Source: Hydrogenophaga sp. BPS33
GTDB taxonomy: Bacteria > Pseudomonadota > Gammaproteobacteria > Burkholderiales > Burkholderiaceae_C
Length of the DNA: 64,000 nucleotides
NCBI RefSeq assembly: GCF_009859475.1
Contig: NZ_CP044549.1
Coordinates: 3,782,001 to 3,846,000, forward strand
Direction: 5' to 3'
Shown: one piece after another, positions 16,124 to 24,673 of the stretch
Layout: the number at the start of each line of letters is the position of its first letter
Numbering within the stretch: position 1 is the first letter of the stretch
Translations under genes and position numbers: made by a program
The notes under the pieces: generated by a model
What the model was told of the DNA's origin: nothing
What the model saw: the letters and a program-made list of their open reading frames with translations, nothing else
Database searches by the model: none

Positions 16124-17977
16124 ATGTTCGATACCCCCTCTGGCATGACCGACGCACCGCCACCGAACGCACGCACCGCGCCGGCCGAGCAAGGGGCCTC
16201 GCCGCCCGAACTCTCACTGCCCCAGCAGCGGCACAAGGTGGTGCTGGTGATGGATCTGGTCGAGTCGGTTCGGCTGATGGCGGCCAACGAAGCAGCGATC
16301 GTGAGCCACTGGCGGGGGTTCATGCACCATGCCACTTCGCAGGTCCTGCCGGCCAACCAGGGCCGCCTGGTCAAGAGCCTGGGCGACGGCCTGCTGGTCG
16401 AATTCGATCAACCCGTGCATGCGGTGCGGGCCGCGCTGGCGCTGCACCGGTACTTCGCACCGCTGAACGAGAACTTGCCCGCGGCGCAGCGCTTGCATCT
16501 GCGCGCCGGCCTCAACGCCACCCAGCTGTACGTGGACGAAAACGACGTGTACGGCCAAGGCGTGAACCTGGCCGCGCGCGTGGCCGACCTCGCCGCGCCG
16601 GGCGAAACCATCGTGACGGCCAGCATATTCGACGGCATCGTGATCGGCATCGATGCCGAGGTGGAAGACCGGGGCGAGAACTACCTCAAGCACTGGCCCG
16701 AGCCGGTGCGCACCTGGTTGGTGTACCCGGTCTCCAAAGACTCTCAGGCCGTGCGCCCGCGCGTGCCCGAGGGCATCCCCACCGACTTCCGGCCGGCGAT
16801 TGCGGTCGTGCCCTTCGAAACCCGCAGCCACGCGGCCGAGCAGTTCGTCATTGGCGAACTCATCGCCGATGGTGTGATCGCCCAGCTCTCGCGCAGCCAG
16901 CACCTGCGCGTGATCTCGCGCCTGTCCACCACCGCCTTTCGCGGCCGCCAGAGCAGCACCCAGGAAATCGGCCAGCACCTCGAGGCCAACTTCGTGCTGG
17001 GCGGCAGCTACGTCACCTACGGCGAGAAGGTCGTCATCATGGCCGAGCTGTCCGACCGCAAGCGCGGCGAGGTGGTCTGGGCCGAGCGCATCACCGGCGA
17101 CATCCGCGACCTGCTCGAAACGCAGAGTTCCCTGCTGGACCAGCTCAGCAGCGCCTGCGCGCATGCCCTGCTGCACGACGTGGTGCAGCGCACCCTGGTC
17201 GCGCCTGTGCCGCAACTGGACAGCAATGCGCTGATGCTGGGCGGCATCACGCTCATGCACCGCTCCACGCCGCGCGACCTGCAGCGCAGCCAGCAGTTGC
17301 TCGAAGCCGTCGTGCAGCGGCACAAACGCGTGGCCACCCCGTGGGCCTGGATGGCCAAGTGGCACATCATGCAGGTGGTGCAAGGCCTCTCCGATGAACC
17401 CGCGCGCGACTTCCAGCGCGCCATCGATACCGCCGACCGCGCCCTCGACCTCGAGCCCACCAGCTCGCTGGCCATGGCCATCAAGGGCCATGCGCTGTGC
17501 CATCTCGGGGCAGACGTCGAAGCCTCCCGCCGCTTGCTGCGAGAGGCCACGCAAAGCAATCCGAACGACCCCATGGCCTGGCTGTACAACAGCGTGTGGT
17601 CGCAGATGTGGGGCAAGGACGAAGACGCGATCCGCGAGGCCGAGCAAGCCTTGCATCTTTCGCCGCTGGACCCGCAGAAATACTATTTCGAGATGATGCT
17701 GGCGGCGAGCTATGCCGCCACCTGCCAGTGGCAGGAGGCGGTTCGCTACAGCCACGCCTCGTTGCAGAAGAACCGTTACCACCTGCCCACCATCCGGTGC
17801 CTGCTGGTAGCGCAGTACGAGTTGGGCGCGACGGAAGAAGCCCGGGAAGCCTTCCAGCTTCTGCTGAGCCTGCAACCCAACCTGACCCTGAGCCACTACC
17901 TGTCCGCAGGCGGCCAAAGCCCGTTGCGCCAGCGTGTCGCGAATGCCTTGTCCAACCTGGGCTTGCCCAGCAACTGA
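16124..17977 (+). CDS. Class III adenylate/guanylate cyclase with TolB-like and TPR regions
   Basis: A 617-residue predicted cytoplasmic protein. Residues about 35-200 are a class III nucleotide cyclase homology domain that looks catalytically complete: metal-binding Asp in VLVMDLVES, Lys and second Asp in VKSLGDGLLVEF, and Asp/Asn/Arg in NDVYGQGVNLAARVADL. Residues about 220-350 resemble the FlgO/TolB N-terminal fold seen after many such cyclases (AIAVVPFE, VISRLSTTAFRG, FVLGGSYVTYG). The rest is TPR-like helices (ALDLEPTSSLAMAIKGHALC, ALHLSPLDPQKYYF). No membrane segment is seen. ATG 16124 is preferred; MTDAPPP at 16145 is an alternative. It starts an apparent operon with the PAP2 and subtilase genes. 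Confidence 0.88.
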   Translation: MFDTPSGMTDAPPPNARTAPAEQGASPPELSLPQQRHKVVLVMDLVESVRLMAANEAAIVSHWRGFMHHATSQVLPANQGRLVKSLGDGLLVEFDQPVHAVRAALALHRYFAPLNENLPAAQRLHLRAGLNATQLYVDENDVYGQGVNLAARVADLAAPGETIVTASIFDGIVIGIDAEVEDRGENYLKHWPEPVRTWLVYPVSKDSQAVRPRVPEGIPTDFRPAIAVVPFETRSHAAEQFVIGELIADGVIAQLSRSQHLRVISRLSTTAFRGRQSSTQEIGQHLEANFVLGGSYVTYGEKVVIMAELSDRKRGEVVWAERITGDIRDLLETQSSLLDQLSSACAHALLHDVVQRTLVAPVPQLDSNALMLGGITLMHRSTPRDLQRSQQLLEAVVQRHKRVATPWAWMAKWHIMQVVQGLSDEPARDFQRAIDTADRALDLEPTSSLAMAIKGHALCHLGADVEASRRLLREATQSNPNDPMAWLYNSVWSQMWGKDEDAIREAEQALHLSPLDPQKYYFEMMLAASYAATCQWQEAVRYSHASLQKNRYHLPTIRCLLVAQYELGATEEAREAFQLLLSLQPNLTLSHYLSAGGQSPLRQRVANALSNLGLPSN

Positions 17978-17995
17978 TTTTTTTCTGGAGGTCTC

Positions 17996-19081
17996 ATGAG
18001 CGGTGGAACGAGTGGCGGAACCAGTGGTGGCACAAGTGGTGGCACAAGTGGCGGAACCAGTGGCGGCACGGGTATCGCGAACGCGACCCTTGCGTCCGAT
18101 GCCCTGATCCTGAGCCGAGCGGCCATCGTCGGCCCGTACATCGGCCCGGTGCTGCACGCCCACGAGCCGGGCTTCGACAAGCCCGCCAACCTCGCGCTGT
18201 GGAGCGATGGGCCACGCGTGGAGGCGTGTTTCACCGAACTGGTGGAAGGCCTGCTGTTCAAGACCCACAACGGCAGCAAGCAGGCGATGCTGGAATTCGC
18301 CAACCTGCAGGCCAACAACATCCAGCGCAAGACCCTCGTGCGCATGCGGGCGCCCACCAAGGCACAGTTCAAGAAACAGCTCGACCTGGTGGCCGCCTAC
18401 GCCGACCTGCGGGCCGACCGCTCGATGGAGATCAGCGCGCAGATGGCGCCGCCGGTGGCGTTCTGGTCGTCGGTGGTCGGCTTGCTGCCGCACCGGCACA
18501 AGAAGACCTTGCAGCTCCTGGACCTGGCGTTCCTGCTGTGCGTGCATGTGGAAATGCGCTTCAAGCAGATCTTCGCCAGCGTCCGCCCGATGGTGTTCTC
18601 GCCCCAGATCCAGCCCATGATCGAGACGCCCGGCCATGGCAGTTGGCCCAGCGGCCACGCCACCGAAGCGTTCGCCGTCGCGGCCCTTCTGGAGGCCTTG
18701 CTCAACGCGGCCTCGCCCACGGGCACCACGCCCAACGGCACCGAGAGCCGCGAACAACTGCAGCGCCTGGCCGCGCGCATCGCCACCAACCGCGTGGTGG
18801 CCGGCGTGCACTATCCGGTCGACAGCGCCGCCGGGCGCCTGCTGGGCACCGCCCTGGCCGAGTTCCTGGTGGCCCGCGCCACCGGTACCCGCGTGCACGA
18901 GCGCGGTTTCGATGGCCGCCTGTTCGAAGGCCCGCAGGGCGAGCCGCTGGACTTCAGCCTGAACCAGCCGATGGACCAGACCAGCGGCAGCGCCTACACG
19001 CGCGCGGCCGCCAGCACCGCGGTGGGCCACGCGCCCTTGCTGAATTGGCTGTGGGACGAAGCGCTCAAGGAATGGGCGTGA
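17996..19081 (+). CDS. PAP2/vanadium-haloperoxidase-like phosphatase with (SGGT)6 N-terminus
   Basis: A 361-residue protein of the PAP2 superfamily. The three phosphatase motifs are visible: KxxxxxxRP as KQIFASVRP (about 191-199), PSGH within GSWPSGHATE (about 215-223) and the RxxxxxHxxxD motif as NRVVAGVHYPVD (about 265-276). The spacing resembles soluble bacterial vanadium-haloperoxidase or acid-phosphatase-like members rather than six-helix membrane PAP2 lipid phosphatases. There is no signal peptide; instead the N-terminus is six copies of SGGT. The start has GGAGG 7 bases before it. It lies 18 bases after the cyclase gene and its stop overlaps the subtilase start. Substrate unknown. Confidence 0.85.
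   Translation: MSGGTSGGTSGGTSGGTSGGTSGGTGIANATLASDALILSRAAIVGPYIGPVLHAHEPGFDKPANLALWSDGPRVEACFTELVEGLLFKTHNGSKQAMLEFANLQANNIQRKTLVRMRAPTKAQFKKQLDLVAAYADLRADRSMEISAQMAPPVAFWSSVVGLLPHRHKKTLQLLDLAFLLCVHVEMRFKQIFASVRPMVFSPQIQPMIETPGHGSWPSGHATEAFAVAALLEALLNAASPTGTTPNGTESREQLQRLAARIATNRVVAGVHYPVDSAAGRLLGTALAEFLVARATGTRVHERGFDGRLFEGPQGEPLDFSLNQPMDQTSGSAYTRAAASTAVGHAPLLNWLWDEALKEWA
17999..18070 (+). repeat. 12-base tandem repeat encoding SGGT units
   Basis: Six tandem copies of AGTGG(T/C)GG(A/C)AC(A/C) at the 5' end of the PAP2 gene. As the unit is a multiple of three, copy changes would alter only the length of the flexible Gly/Ser/Thr tail. Confidence 0.85.
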
Positions 19082-21012
19082 TGGCTTGGCAGCCGCTGCC
19101 CACGGGCGCGTTCACCGGCATTCACTGGCAGACACCGGGCGCCATCGACGGTGAAGACCCCTACCTGATCTGGGCCGAGGCCAACCGCTTCGCCGGCTAC
19201 CACTGCCACCACGGCAAGCCCTTGCCGAAGTGGCTACCGATCGTGATCGAGCTGAGCGCGCAGGCGGACGTGCCCGCGCTGGTGGCGGCCTCCTCCACCC
19301 GTTGGCTGCAGATTCCGCGTGTGTACCTGGACGTGCCCGGCCTGCGCTTTTGCAGTGCGCGCGTGAAGCGCCGCTTCTTCGAGCAGTTGCGCCACGACGC
19401 GCACCTGCGCGGCCTCATTCAGCGCTTCGAGCTGGGCTTGCCCGTGGGCCACCACACGCACGCCCTGGTCAATCCCTGCACGCCCCACAGCCCGCCCACG
19501 CCCCCGCACAAGCTGCTCACCGGCAAGGTGCTGGGCCTGATCGATGGCGGCCTGGCCTTTGCCAACGAGCAATTTCTCAACCGGCACGGCCAGGCGCGCG
19601 TGAAGCACTTCTGGCGGCAGGACGGCACCCTCCATGGCCAATGGCCTGGCAACCAGCCGCAGCACTGCGTGCCGCTGGACCCGGCCCGCGCCGGCCCCAC
19701 GCCGCCGGACATGGGCTACGGCCACGAACTCTCGGCGTCGCGCATCGATGCAGCTATGGCGGCGTTCTCGCGCCATGGCCTGGTCGACGAAGACGCGCTG
19801 TACGAACACTTCCAACTCTGGGACCTCACACGCCCGGTCAACCACGGCACACACGTGATGGCCCAGGCCTGCGGCAAGGGCAGCCTGCTGCGACCGATGA
19901 ACGACGACGCCAGCCGCTGCGATCTGGTGGCGGTGCAACTCGACTGGTCGAACGTGCTCGACACCTCGGGCGGCGCGATGAACGTGAGCGTGCTCGACGG
20001 CCTCATGTACATCCTCGCGCGCTGCGCGCCCAGCGCCCAGGTGGTGGTGAACATCAGTTGGGGCACGCTGGCCGGCCCGCACGACGGCACCTCGGTGCTC
20101 GAAGCGGCGATGGACCAGCTGGTCGCGCTGTACGGCGGCCGGCTGCAGATCGCCGTGCCGGCGGGCAACGCCTACCAGAGCCGCACCCACGCCAACGGCA
20201 CGCTGGCGCCCGGCGCCTCCGAAACCCTGCATTGGCGTGTGCAACCTGATGACCGCACCGAGAGCTACCTGGAGATCTGGTTGCCCGATGGCGCGCAAGA
20301 CCTGCAGATCGAAGTGACGCCACCGGGCCACGCACAGCCGCTGCCGGCCATGCCGATGGGACGCGGTGGCCTGTGGAACAACGCCCATGGCGCGCCCCTG
20401 TGCGGCCTGATCTACCCGAGCTCGACCGCCCTGGGACACCACGGCACCTGCGCCCTGCTCGCGATCGCCCCCACCTTCAGCCGCGACCCTTCGGTGGCCA
20501 CCACCCTGCCCGGCTCCTGGAGCGTCACGCTGAAAAACACCGGGACCACCGCCACCCTGTTCGACGCCTACATCGAACGCGACGACGTGGCCATTGGCCA
20601 GAACACGGGCGCGAAGCAGTCGTACCTGGAAGACCGGCGCTACGACACGAGCGGCAACCTCGGCGCCTTCGTGGACCATGCCGGCAACACCACGCCGATC
20701 CGGCGCAGCGGCACCTTCAACAGCCTGTCCACCGGTCAGCGCACGGTGAGCGTGGGCGGTGTGCGCGAGCACGCCTCATCCAGCGGCCACTTCGCGCTTT
20801 ACTCGCCGCGCAAACCCGATCCCGATGCCGGCCGCGCGCAGCGCCCTGGCGTGCGCAAGGTCCCGCAGACGCTGCAGGCCTGCGACGACAACCCGGCCCT
20901 GCCGGGCAGGCTGGGCACGGGCAGCCTCAGCGGCAGCGCGGTGCGCATGGCGGGCACCAGCATCGCCGCGCCGCTGCAGGCGCGCCACATGCTCAATGGG
21001 CCTGGAGCGTGA
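19081..21012 (+). CDS. S8 family serine peptidase (subtilase), no signal peptide
   Basis: A 643-residue subtilisin-type protease. Predicted triad: Asp155 in VLGLIDGG, His255 in VNHGTHVMAQ, Ser627 in GTSIAAP, with oxyanion Asn363 in VPAGNAYQ. The wide His-Ser spacing (about 370 residues) implies an inserted beta-rich domain (GSWSVTLKNTGTTATLFDAYIE). The first 150 residues (LPTGAFTGIHWQTPGAI) are not a signal peptide, so the enzyme is probably cytoplasmic or exported without cleavage. ATG overlaps the PAP2 stop, meaning close co-translation. The N-terminal part matches no family that I recognise; it may be a substrate or partner recognition region. Confidence 0.87.
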   Translation: MAWQPLPTGAFTGIHWQTPGAIDGEDPYLIWAEANRFAGYHCHHGKPLPKWLPIVIELSAQADVPALVAASSTRWLQIPRVYLDVPGLRFCSARVKRRFFEQLRHDAHLRGLIQRFELGLPVGHHTHALVNPCTPHSPPTPPHKLLTGKVLGLIDGGLAFANEQFLNRHGQARVKHFWRQDGTLHGQWPGNQPQHCVPLDPARAGPTPPDMGYGHELSASRIDAAMAAFSRHGLVDEDALYEHFQLWDLTRPVNHGTHVMAQACGKGSLLRPMNDDASRCDLVAVQLDWSNVLDTSGGAMNVSVLDGLMYILARCAPSAQVVVNISWGTLAGPHDGTSVLEAAMDQLVALYGGRLQIAVPAGNAYQSRTHANGTLAPGASETLHWRVQPDDRTESYLEIWLPDGAQDLQIEVTPPGHAQPLPAMPMGRGGLWNNAHGAPLCGLIYPSSTALGHHGTCALLAIAPTFSRDPSVATTLPGSWSVTLKNTGTTATLFDAYIERDDVAIGQNTGAKQSYLEDRRYDTSGNLGAFVDHAGNTTPIRRSGTFNSLSTGQRTVSVGGVREHASSSGHFALYSPRKPDPDAGRAQRPGVRKVPQTLQACDDNPALPGRLGTGSLSGSAVRMAGTSIAAPLQARHMLNGPGA

Positions 21013-21040
21013 GGTCCATGGCCTGCGATACAGTCGCAGC

Positions 21041-21352
21041 ATGAATGGGCTCTACTCTCTGATCCGCCGCTCCCCCAAAGCCACCCTGGTGCTCGGCAAG
21101 ACCTTGTTGCTGGCCGGCGCGATCCTGATCGTCGGCGCGGTGTTCGCGCGGGCCGACCTGATGAACCTCAATGCCGAGCGTGCCCAGGCCCAGCTCCCCG
21201 CGCTGAAGTTCCTGGCCGAGGCCTATCCGCAGTACCCGACCTGGCTGGTCCCCGAAACCGCCCTCGGCTTCACCATCTCGGGCGTTCTGGTGGTCGCCGG
21301 CATGCTGCTGGTCCACTTCGCCGAAAAAGCGCGCTCGCTGAGCGGGCGCTGA
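21041..21352 (+). CDS. Small membrane protein of unknown function
   Basis: A 103-residue protein with two predicted membrane segments (TLLLAGAILIVGAVF and ALGFTISGVLVVAGMLLVHF) separated by a hydrophilic stretch ending in EAYPQYPTWLVPE. I recognise no family. It starts 28 bases after the subtilase stop in the same direction and probably belongs to the same transcript. It ends 18 bases before the converging CRP-family gene. Confidence 0.7.
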   Translation: MNGLYSLIRRSPKATLVLGKTLLLAGAILIVGAVFARADLMNLNAERAQAQLPALKFLAEAYPQYPTWLVPETALGFTISGVLVVAGMLLVHFAEKARSLSGR

Positions 21353-21370
21353 ACAGGCCCTGCCCGCGCC

Positions 21371-22021
21371 TCACCACCGCGCGGGCAATGCCCGGCGCAG
21401 CACGATCCAGCGCTCGCGCACTTCGATGTAGTCGCCACGCTCCAGGTCCTTGAGCAGGCGGCTGACCATTTCGCGCGAACACGCCAGGTGCTGCGCGATC
21501 TGCTGGTGCGTCACGCGCTCCTTCAGGGTCCGTTCGCCCGCGGCATTCGGCGCGCGGGCCATGCCGTTGAGCAGGTGCACGAGGCGGCCATAGACGTCGA
21601 TCAGGGCCACGCTGCGCGCGCTCTCGGTCGCCAGGCGCGCGCGGCGGATCAAACGGGCCATGAGCTCCAGCGCGAATTCCGGGTGTTCGGCGATGTAAGC
21701 CAGCAAGGTGGCACGTGTCACCACGGAACAGGTGGCGTTTTCCGTCGCTTCCACGTGGGCCGAACGGGGGCCGCCATCGAGCGCCATTTCGCCCACGTAC
21801 TCCAGCGGACCGTACAGGCCCAGGGTCAATTCGCGCCCCTCGTTGTCGGAGACGAAGGCGCGCAGCCGCCCCTGCATCACGATGTAGAGCGTGTCGCCGC
21901 TGTCGCCGGCCTGGATCAGCAGCGCCCCGCGCCGGTACCGGCGCTGCATCCCGAGGGCGGCGAGGGCTTCGATGTGGTGGGTCTTGGGAGGATCAGCGAG
22001 AGAGGCGACGGCGGCAGGCAT
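21371..22021 (-). CDS. CRP/FNR family transcription regulator
   Basis: A 216-residue regulator. The cyclic-nucleotide-binding domain covers about residues 15-130 and has a phosphate-binding cassette GEMALDGGPRSAHVEA (Arg86-Ser87), similar to the cAMP-contacting residues of E. coli CRP; there are no FNR-type cysteine clusters. The C-terminal winged helix has TLKERVTHQQIAQHLACSREMVSRLLKDL. It follows the LuxR-type gene by six bases in the same direction, so the two probably form an operon. With a cyclase gene about 5 kb away, cAMP or cGMP is a reasonable ligand (inference). Confidence 0.88.
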   Translation of the reverse strand: MPAAVASLADPPKTHHIEALAALGMQRRYRRGALLIQAGDSGDTLYIVMQGRLRAFVSDNEGRELTLGLYGPLEYVGEMALDGGPRSAHVEATENATCSVVTRATLLAYIAEHPEFALELMARLIRRARLATESARSVALIDVYGRLVHLLNGMARAPNAAGERTLKERVTHQQIAQHLACSREMVSRLLKDLERGDYIEVRERWIVLRRALPARW

Positions 22022-22027
22022 CCATGC

Positions 22028-22726
22028 TCACGGGTGGGAAAACTCCGTGGCATTGTGCGACATGGGCGTGACCACGCGCAAGGCGGGCACCACCGGCGGC
22101 AGGCTGTTGACCCGGTGCAGCAGGCTGCGGATGCTGGGCGCACCGGTTTTTTCGCGCAGGGTTTTGATCTGGCTGCGCACGGTGGACTCGGCCACGCGGT
22201 GCAGCGCCGCAATCTCGGGAATCTGCAGCCCTCGGCACAGGGCGACCAGCACCGCCTCCTCGCCGCGGCTCAGGTTGAGCGAGCGCGCGAACAGGCGCAC
22301 CGACAGGTTGTCGGAACTGTTCTGGCGCGACATCAGCACCAGCACCGACGGTGCATCGGCTTCCAGCGGATGGCTCAGCGGCGTGAAGGCCAGCGAGAGC
22401 TCCCGGCCGTCGGCGCTCATCATCACCAGCTTGCGCTGCCCGCGAAACGAGGTTTCGATGGCCTCCTGGATCTGGGCGGTGAACTCGGCTTTGCTCCCGA
22501 GCAGGCAATTGCCGCGCGAATGCACAATGCGGCCGTTGGCCAGTTCGTGGCGCGCCAGGTGGTTGGCGTGCAGGATGGCGCCCCGCGCGTCGATGATGAC
22601 CATGCCGTAGTCGATCTCGTCGAACACCCGCATCAGGTGTTGGCGCCCGATGCCAGGGCGCACGCCACCGTCGCTCAGGGGCGCCGGACCTTCGCCGCTC
22701 CAAGCCGATTCTGTCGTGTGCAACAT
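22028..22726 (-). CDS. LuxR-family transcription regulator
   Basis: A 232-residue protein. Residues about 32-130 resemble a PAS-like sensor (MRVFDEIDYGMVIIDARGAILHANHLARHEL), and the C-terminal part is a LuxR-type helix-turn-helix (LNLSRGEEAVLVALCRGLQIPEIAALHRVAESTVRSQIKTLREKTG). ATG 22726 is chosen because GGGGA lies 6 bases upstream and the longer frame lacks a site. It leads the two-gene unit with the CRP-family regulator. No ligand can be read from the sequence. Confidence 0.83.
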   Translation of the reverse strand: MLHTTESAWSGEGPAPLSDGGVRPGIGRQHLMRVFDEIDYGMVIIDARGAILHANHLARHELANGRIVHSRGNCLLGSKAEFTAQIQEAIETSFRGQRKLVMMSADGRELSLAFTPLSHPLEADAPSVLVLMSRQNSSDNLSVRLFARSLNLSRGEEAVLVALCRGLQIPEIAALHRVAESTVRSQIKTLREKTGAPSIRSLLHRVNSLPPVVPALRVVTPMSHNATEFSHP

Positions 22727-22828
22727 GCGCTTCCCCAGTCCTCTTGATGGATGAGGCAGTCTAGGGGGCACTGCGGCGCAGGACGTGTGCGGCAATGCCC
22801 TCGGTTTTGTGATCCATTCACACAAACC

Positions 22829-22864
22829 CATGCCCCGGGCGCGTGCCACGCGAGCCCGGGGCAT
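22829..22864 (-). terminator. Stem-loop after the lipoprotein gene
   Basis: A perfect 12-bp inverted repeat CATGCCCCGGGC/GCCCGGGGCATG with a 12-base loop lies 4 bases beyond the stop of the lipoprotein gene. In that direction it is followed by GGTTTGTGTG, a poor U-tract, so it could be a weak terminator or an mRNA 3' protector. Confidence 0.6.
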
Positions 22865-22868
22865 GCGG

Positions 22869-24524
22869 TCACAGCCCGAGCTGCGCCTTCATCGCAGCCC
22901 AGGCCGTGCCATTGAGGCGCCTGGCTTCGGAGTGCGCGACGTCGATGTGCGGCTTGGCCTGGCGCACGGCGTATACCCAGTCACCCGCGCCCACCACGCT
23001 GTTGGACTGGGTCGACGCCTTGACCTCGGCATGCAGGCGCACATGGTCCATCACGGTGGGCGTGAAACCGCTGTAGCGCAGGACGCGGGCGCCGTTCACG
23101 GTTTCGATGGCGTAGGTGCCGGTGTTGGTGGGGGCGCAGTTGGAGCGGATGGTCTGCGTCGCGTCCAGGTCGCATTCGAAGTACTGCACCTCACCCGGCG
23201 TGGAGGTGAAACCCACGCGCAGGTTCTTGAGGTTGCCGGTTCCCAGCCCCAGGTTCAAACCACCAGTGGTCGCCGTGACCGCGCTGCTGGGATACGCCGC
23301 GATCAAGTCCTCCAGCGTCGTCGCCACGCCTTGTGCAATGGCATCGCCGCTGATGCTGTTGATGAAAATCGGTTGGGTCAGGCTGACGTTGGCGCGCAGG
23401 CGGACACTGGAGCCGGGGGGGAAGGTGGCCGCGCCCAGGGCCGCCAGCAGGTTGTCGGCTGCCATGCCGTTGTTGATGATGTTGCTGGCCGCGTCCGCGC
23501 GCAGCTCGTTCACCACATCCACCATCGGCCGCCCGCTGATGTCCACGGAGGGCGCCGCGAAGCCGAAGGTGTCGATGGCCAGACACGGCTTGCTCCAGCT
23601 GGGCGTGCCCTGCGAGAACGGGAAGTCCACCGAGGTATCGCAGCGGGTCCAGCCATTGGGGTTCAGGTAGGCCGCGTTGTAGAGCGCCGCGTCGGAGGTG
23701 GCCACGCCTGCGGTAAGGCCGCCGCGCACATCGGTGAGGCTGAAGCGCGCGGCACCGGCGGGCTTGGCGGGTAGTGCGAGGCTGCGGTGGTAGACGTTGG
23801 CGGCGTCGGTGTAGCGCAGGGTCAGCAGGTCCGAGGCCACGGCCGTCTGCGCGCGCGTCTGTTCGTCGACAAACAAGTCCATGCCCTCGCTCAGCGCGGC
23901 ACCCGTGATGAAAGCCTTCATGCGCGCCGTATTGCGGACGTTCTGGAAGTCGTAGGCTGGGTCGTCGAGGTAGTTGTCGATCTTGCCCTCGGGAATGACG
24001 AGCATCTGCGACACGTTGCGCCGCGCATCTGCGGTGGATTGGCCCGCCGCCCTGGCGGTCTCGACCAGTGTGGTCAAGGGGTTGATCTGCGCGCCATCGG
24101 CCACGGCCGCGCGCATGACGAAGGCCTGGTCGAACACCTCACCCGGTGCGCTGGTGTCGCGCGCCGTGGTGGGCACCTGGGCCAGCAGGGTGCCGGCGTT
24201 CACCGCGGCGGTGGTGTGCTGCGTGATGTCGTAAGTCACCACGTAGCGGCCATCCGCGCCGGTGGGTGCGGCCGTGGGTTCGGCCGCATCGCACGCCAGG
24301 TTCGCATCGAGGTCGACGCAGACGGTCGCGCCGGTGATGGCGGCATTGATCACGACCTGCCCCTGCAGGCGCACTTCGTTGGGGTTGGGCGGCGGGCCAG
24401 GGTCTTGCGGGTCGGCTGAGGCGCCGCCACCCCCACCGCCGCAGGCGGCCAGGCCCAACGCGACCAGCGCGCTGCCCAGCGCCAGGGACAAGGGGGATTT
24501 GCGAATGTGGTGAACGGATGCCAT
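22869..24524 (-). CDS. Large predicted lipoprotein of unknown function
   Basis: A 551-residue exported protein. The lipobox LAAC puts the lipidated Cys at residue 28, followed by a Gly run and a Pro-rich linker. An early segment (VQLQG-type beta strand, ATVCVDLDANLACDAAEP) resembles a carboxypeptidase-regulatory or calcium-binding beta domain; the rest is unassigned and rich in Ala, Asn and Thr. Four or more cysteines suggest disulfides in the periplasm. GGAG precedes the ATG. It diverges from the hybrid kinase gene, sharing a 149-base region with palindromes. Function unknown; a surface-exposed or periplasmic binding role would fit. Confidence 0.75.
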   Translation of the reverse strand: MASVHHIRKSPLSLALGSALVALGLAACGGGGGGASADPQDPGPPPNPNEVRLQGQVVINAAITGATVCVDLDANLACDAAEPTAAPTGADGRYVVTYDITQHTTAAVNAGTLLAQVPTTARDTSAPGEVFDQAFVMRAAVADGAQINPLTTLVETARAAGQSTADARRNVSQMLVIPEGKIDNYLDDPAYDFQNVRNTARMKAFITGAALSEGMDLFVDEQTRAQTAVASDLLTLRYTDAANVYHRSLALPAKPAGAARFSLTDVRGGLTAGVATSDAALYNAAYLNPNGWTRCDTSVDFPFSQGTPSWSKPCLAIDTFGFAAPSVDISGRPMVDVVNELRADAASNIINNGMAADNLLAALGAATFPPGSSVRLRANVSLTQPIFINSISGDAIAQGVATTLEDLIAAYPSSAVTATTGGLNLGLGTGNLKNLRVGFTSTPGEVQYFECDLDATQTIRSNCAPTNTGTYAIETVNGARVLRYSGFTPTVMDHVRLHAEVKASTQSNSVVGAGDWVYAVRQAKPHIDVAHSEARRLNGTAWAAMKAQLGL

Positions 24525-24584
24525 GGAAAGCTCCTCGGTTGGATGGGGCCTCCAGTGTTCGAGCAGACGCTTGCCTTGCCCATC

Positions 24585-24637
24585 TGCCGTACGGCATAGT
24601 CAGGCCCGCGAGGACCATCCGCCATTTGGTGGATGGG
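24585..24637. promoter_or_regulatory. Palindromes in the divergent lipoprotein/kinase control region
   Basis: The region holds a perfect 12-base palindrome TGCCGTACGGCA (24585-24596) and, 18 bases on, an inverted repeat CCATCCgCCA/tGGtGGATGG around 24614-24636. The first is a good candidate operator for one of the nearby regulators (response regulator, LuxR or CRP type); the second could be an operator or an RNA hairpin. No clear promoter hexamers were seen. Confidence 0.45.
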
Positions 24638-24673
24638 CATGTGCACGGCTCAGCTCTAAGGTGTCCCACAACC

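Noticed and set aside
16214..19030. 938-codon minus-strand open frame
   Set aside because: It lies opposite the cyclase and PAP2 genes, both with clear catalytic motifs; it is rich in His, Gln, Gly and Ala as shadow frames are.
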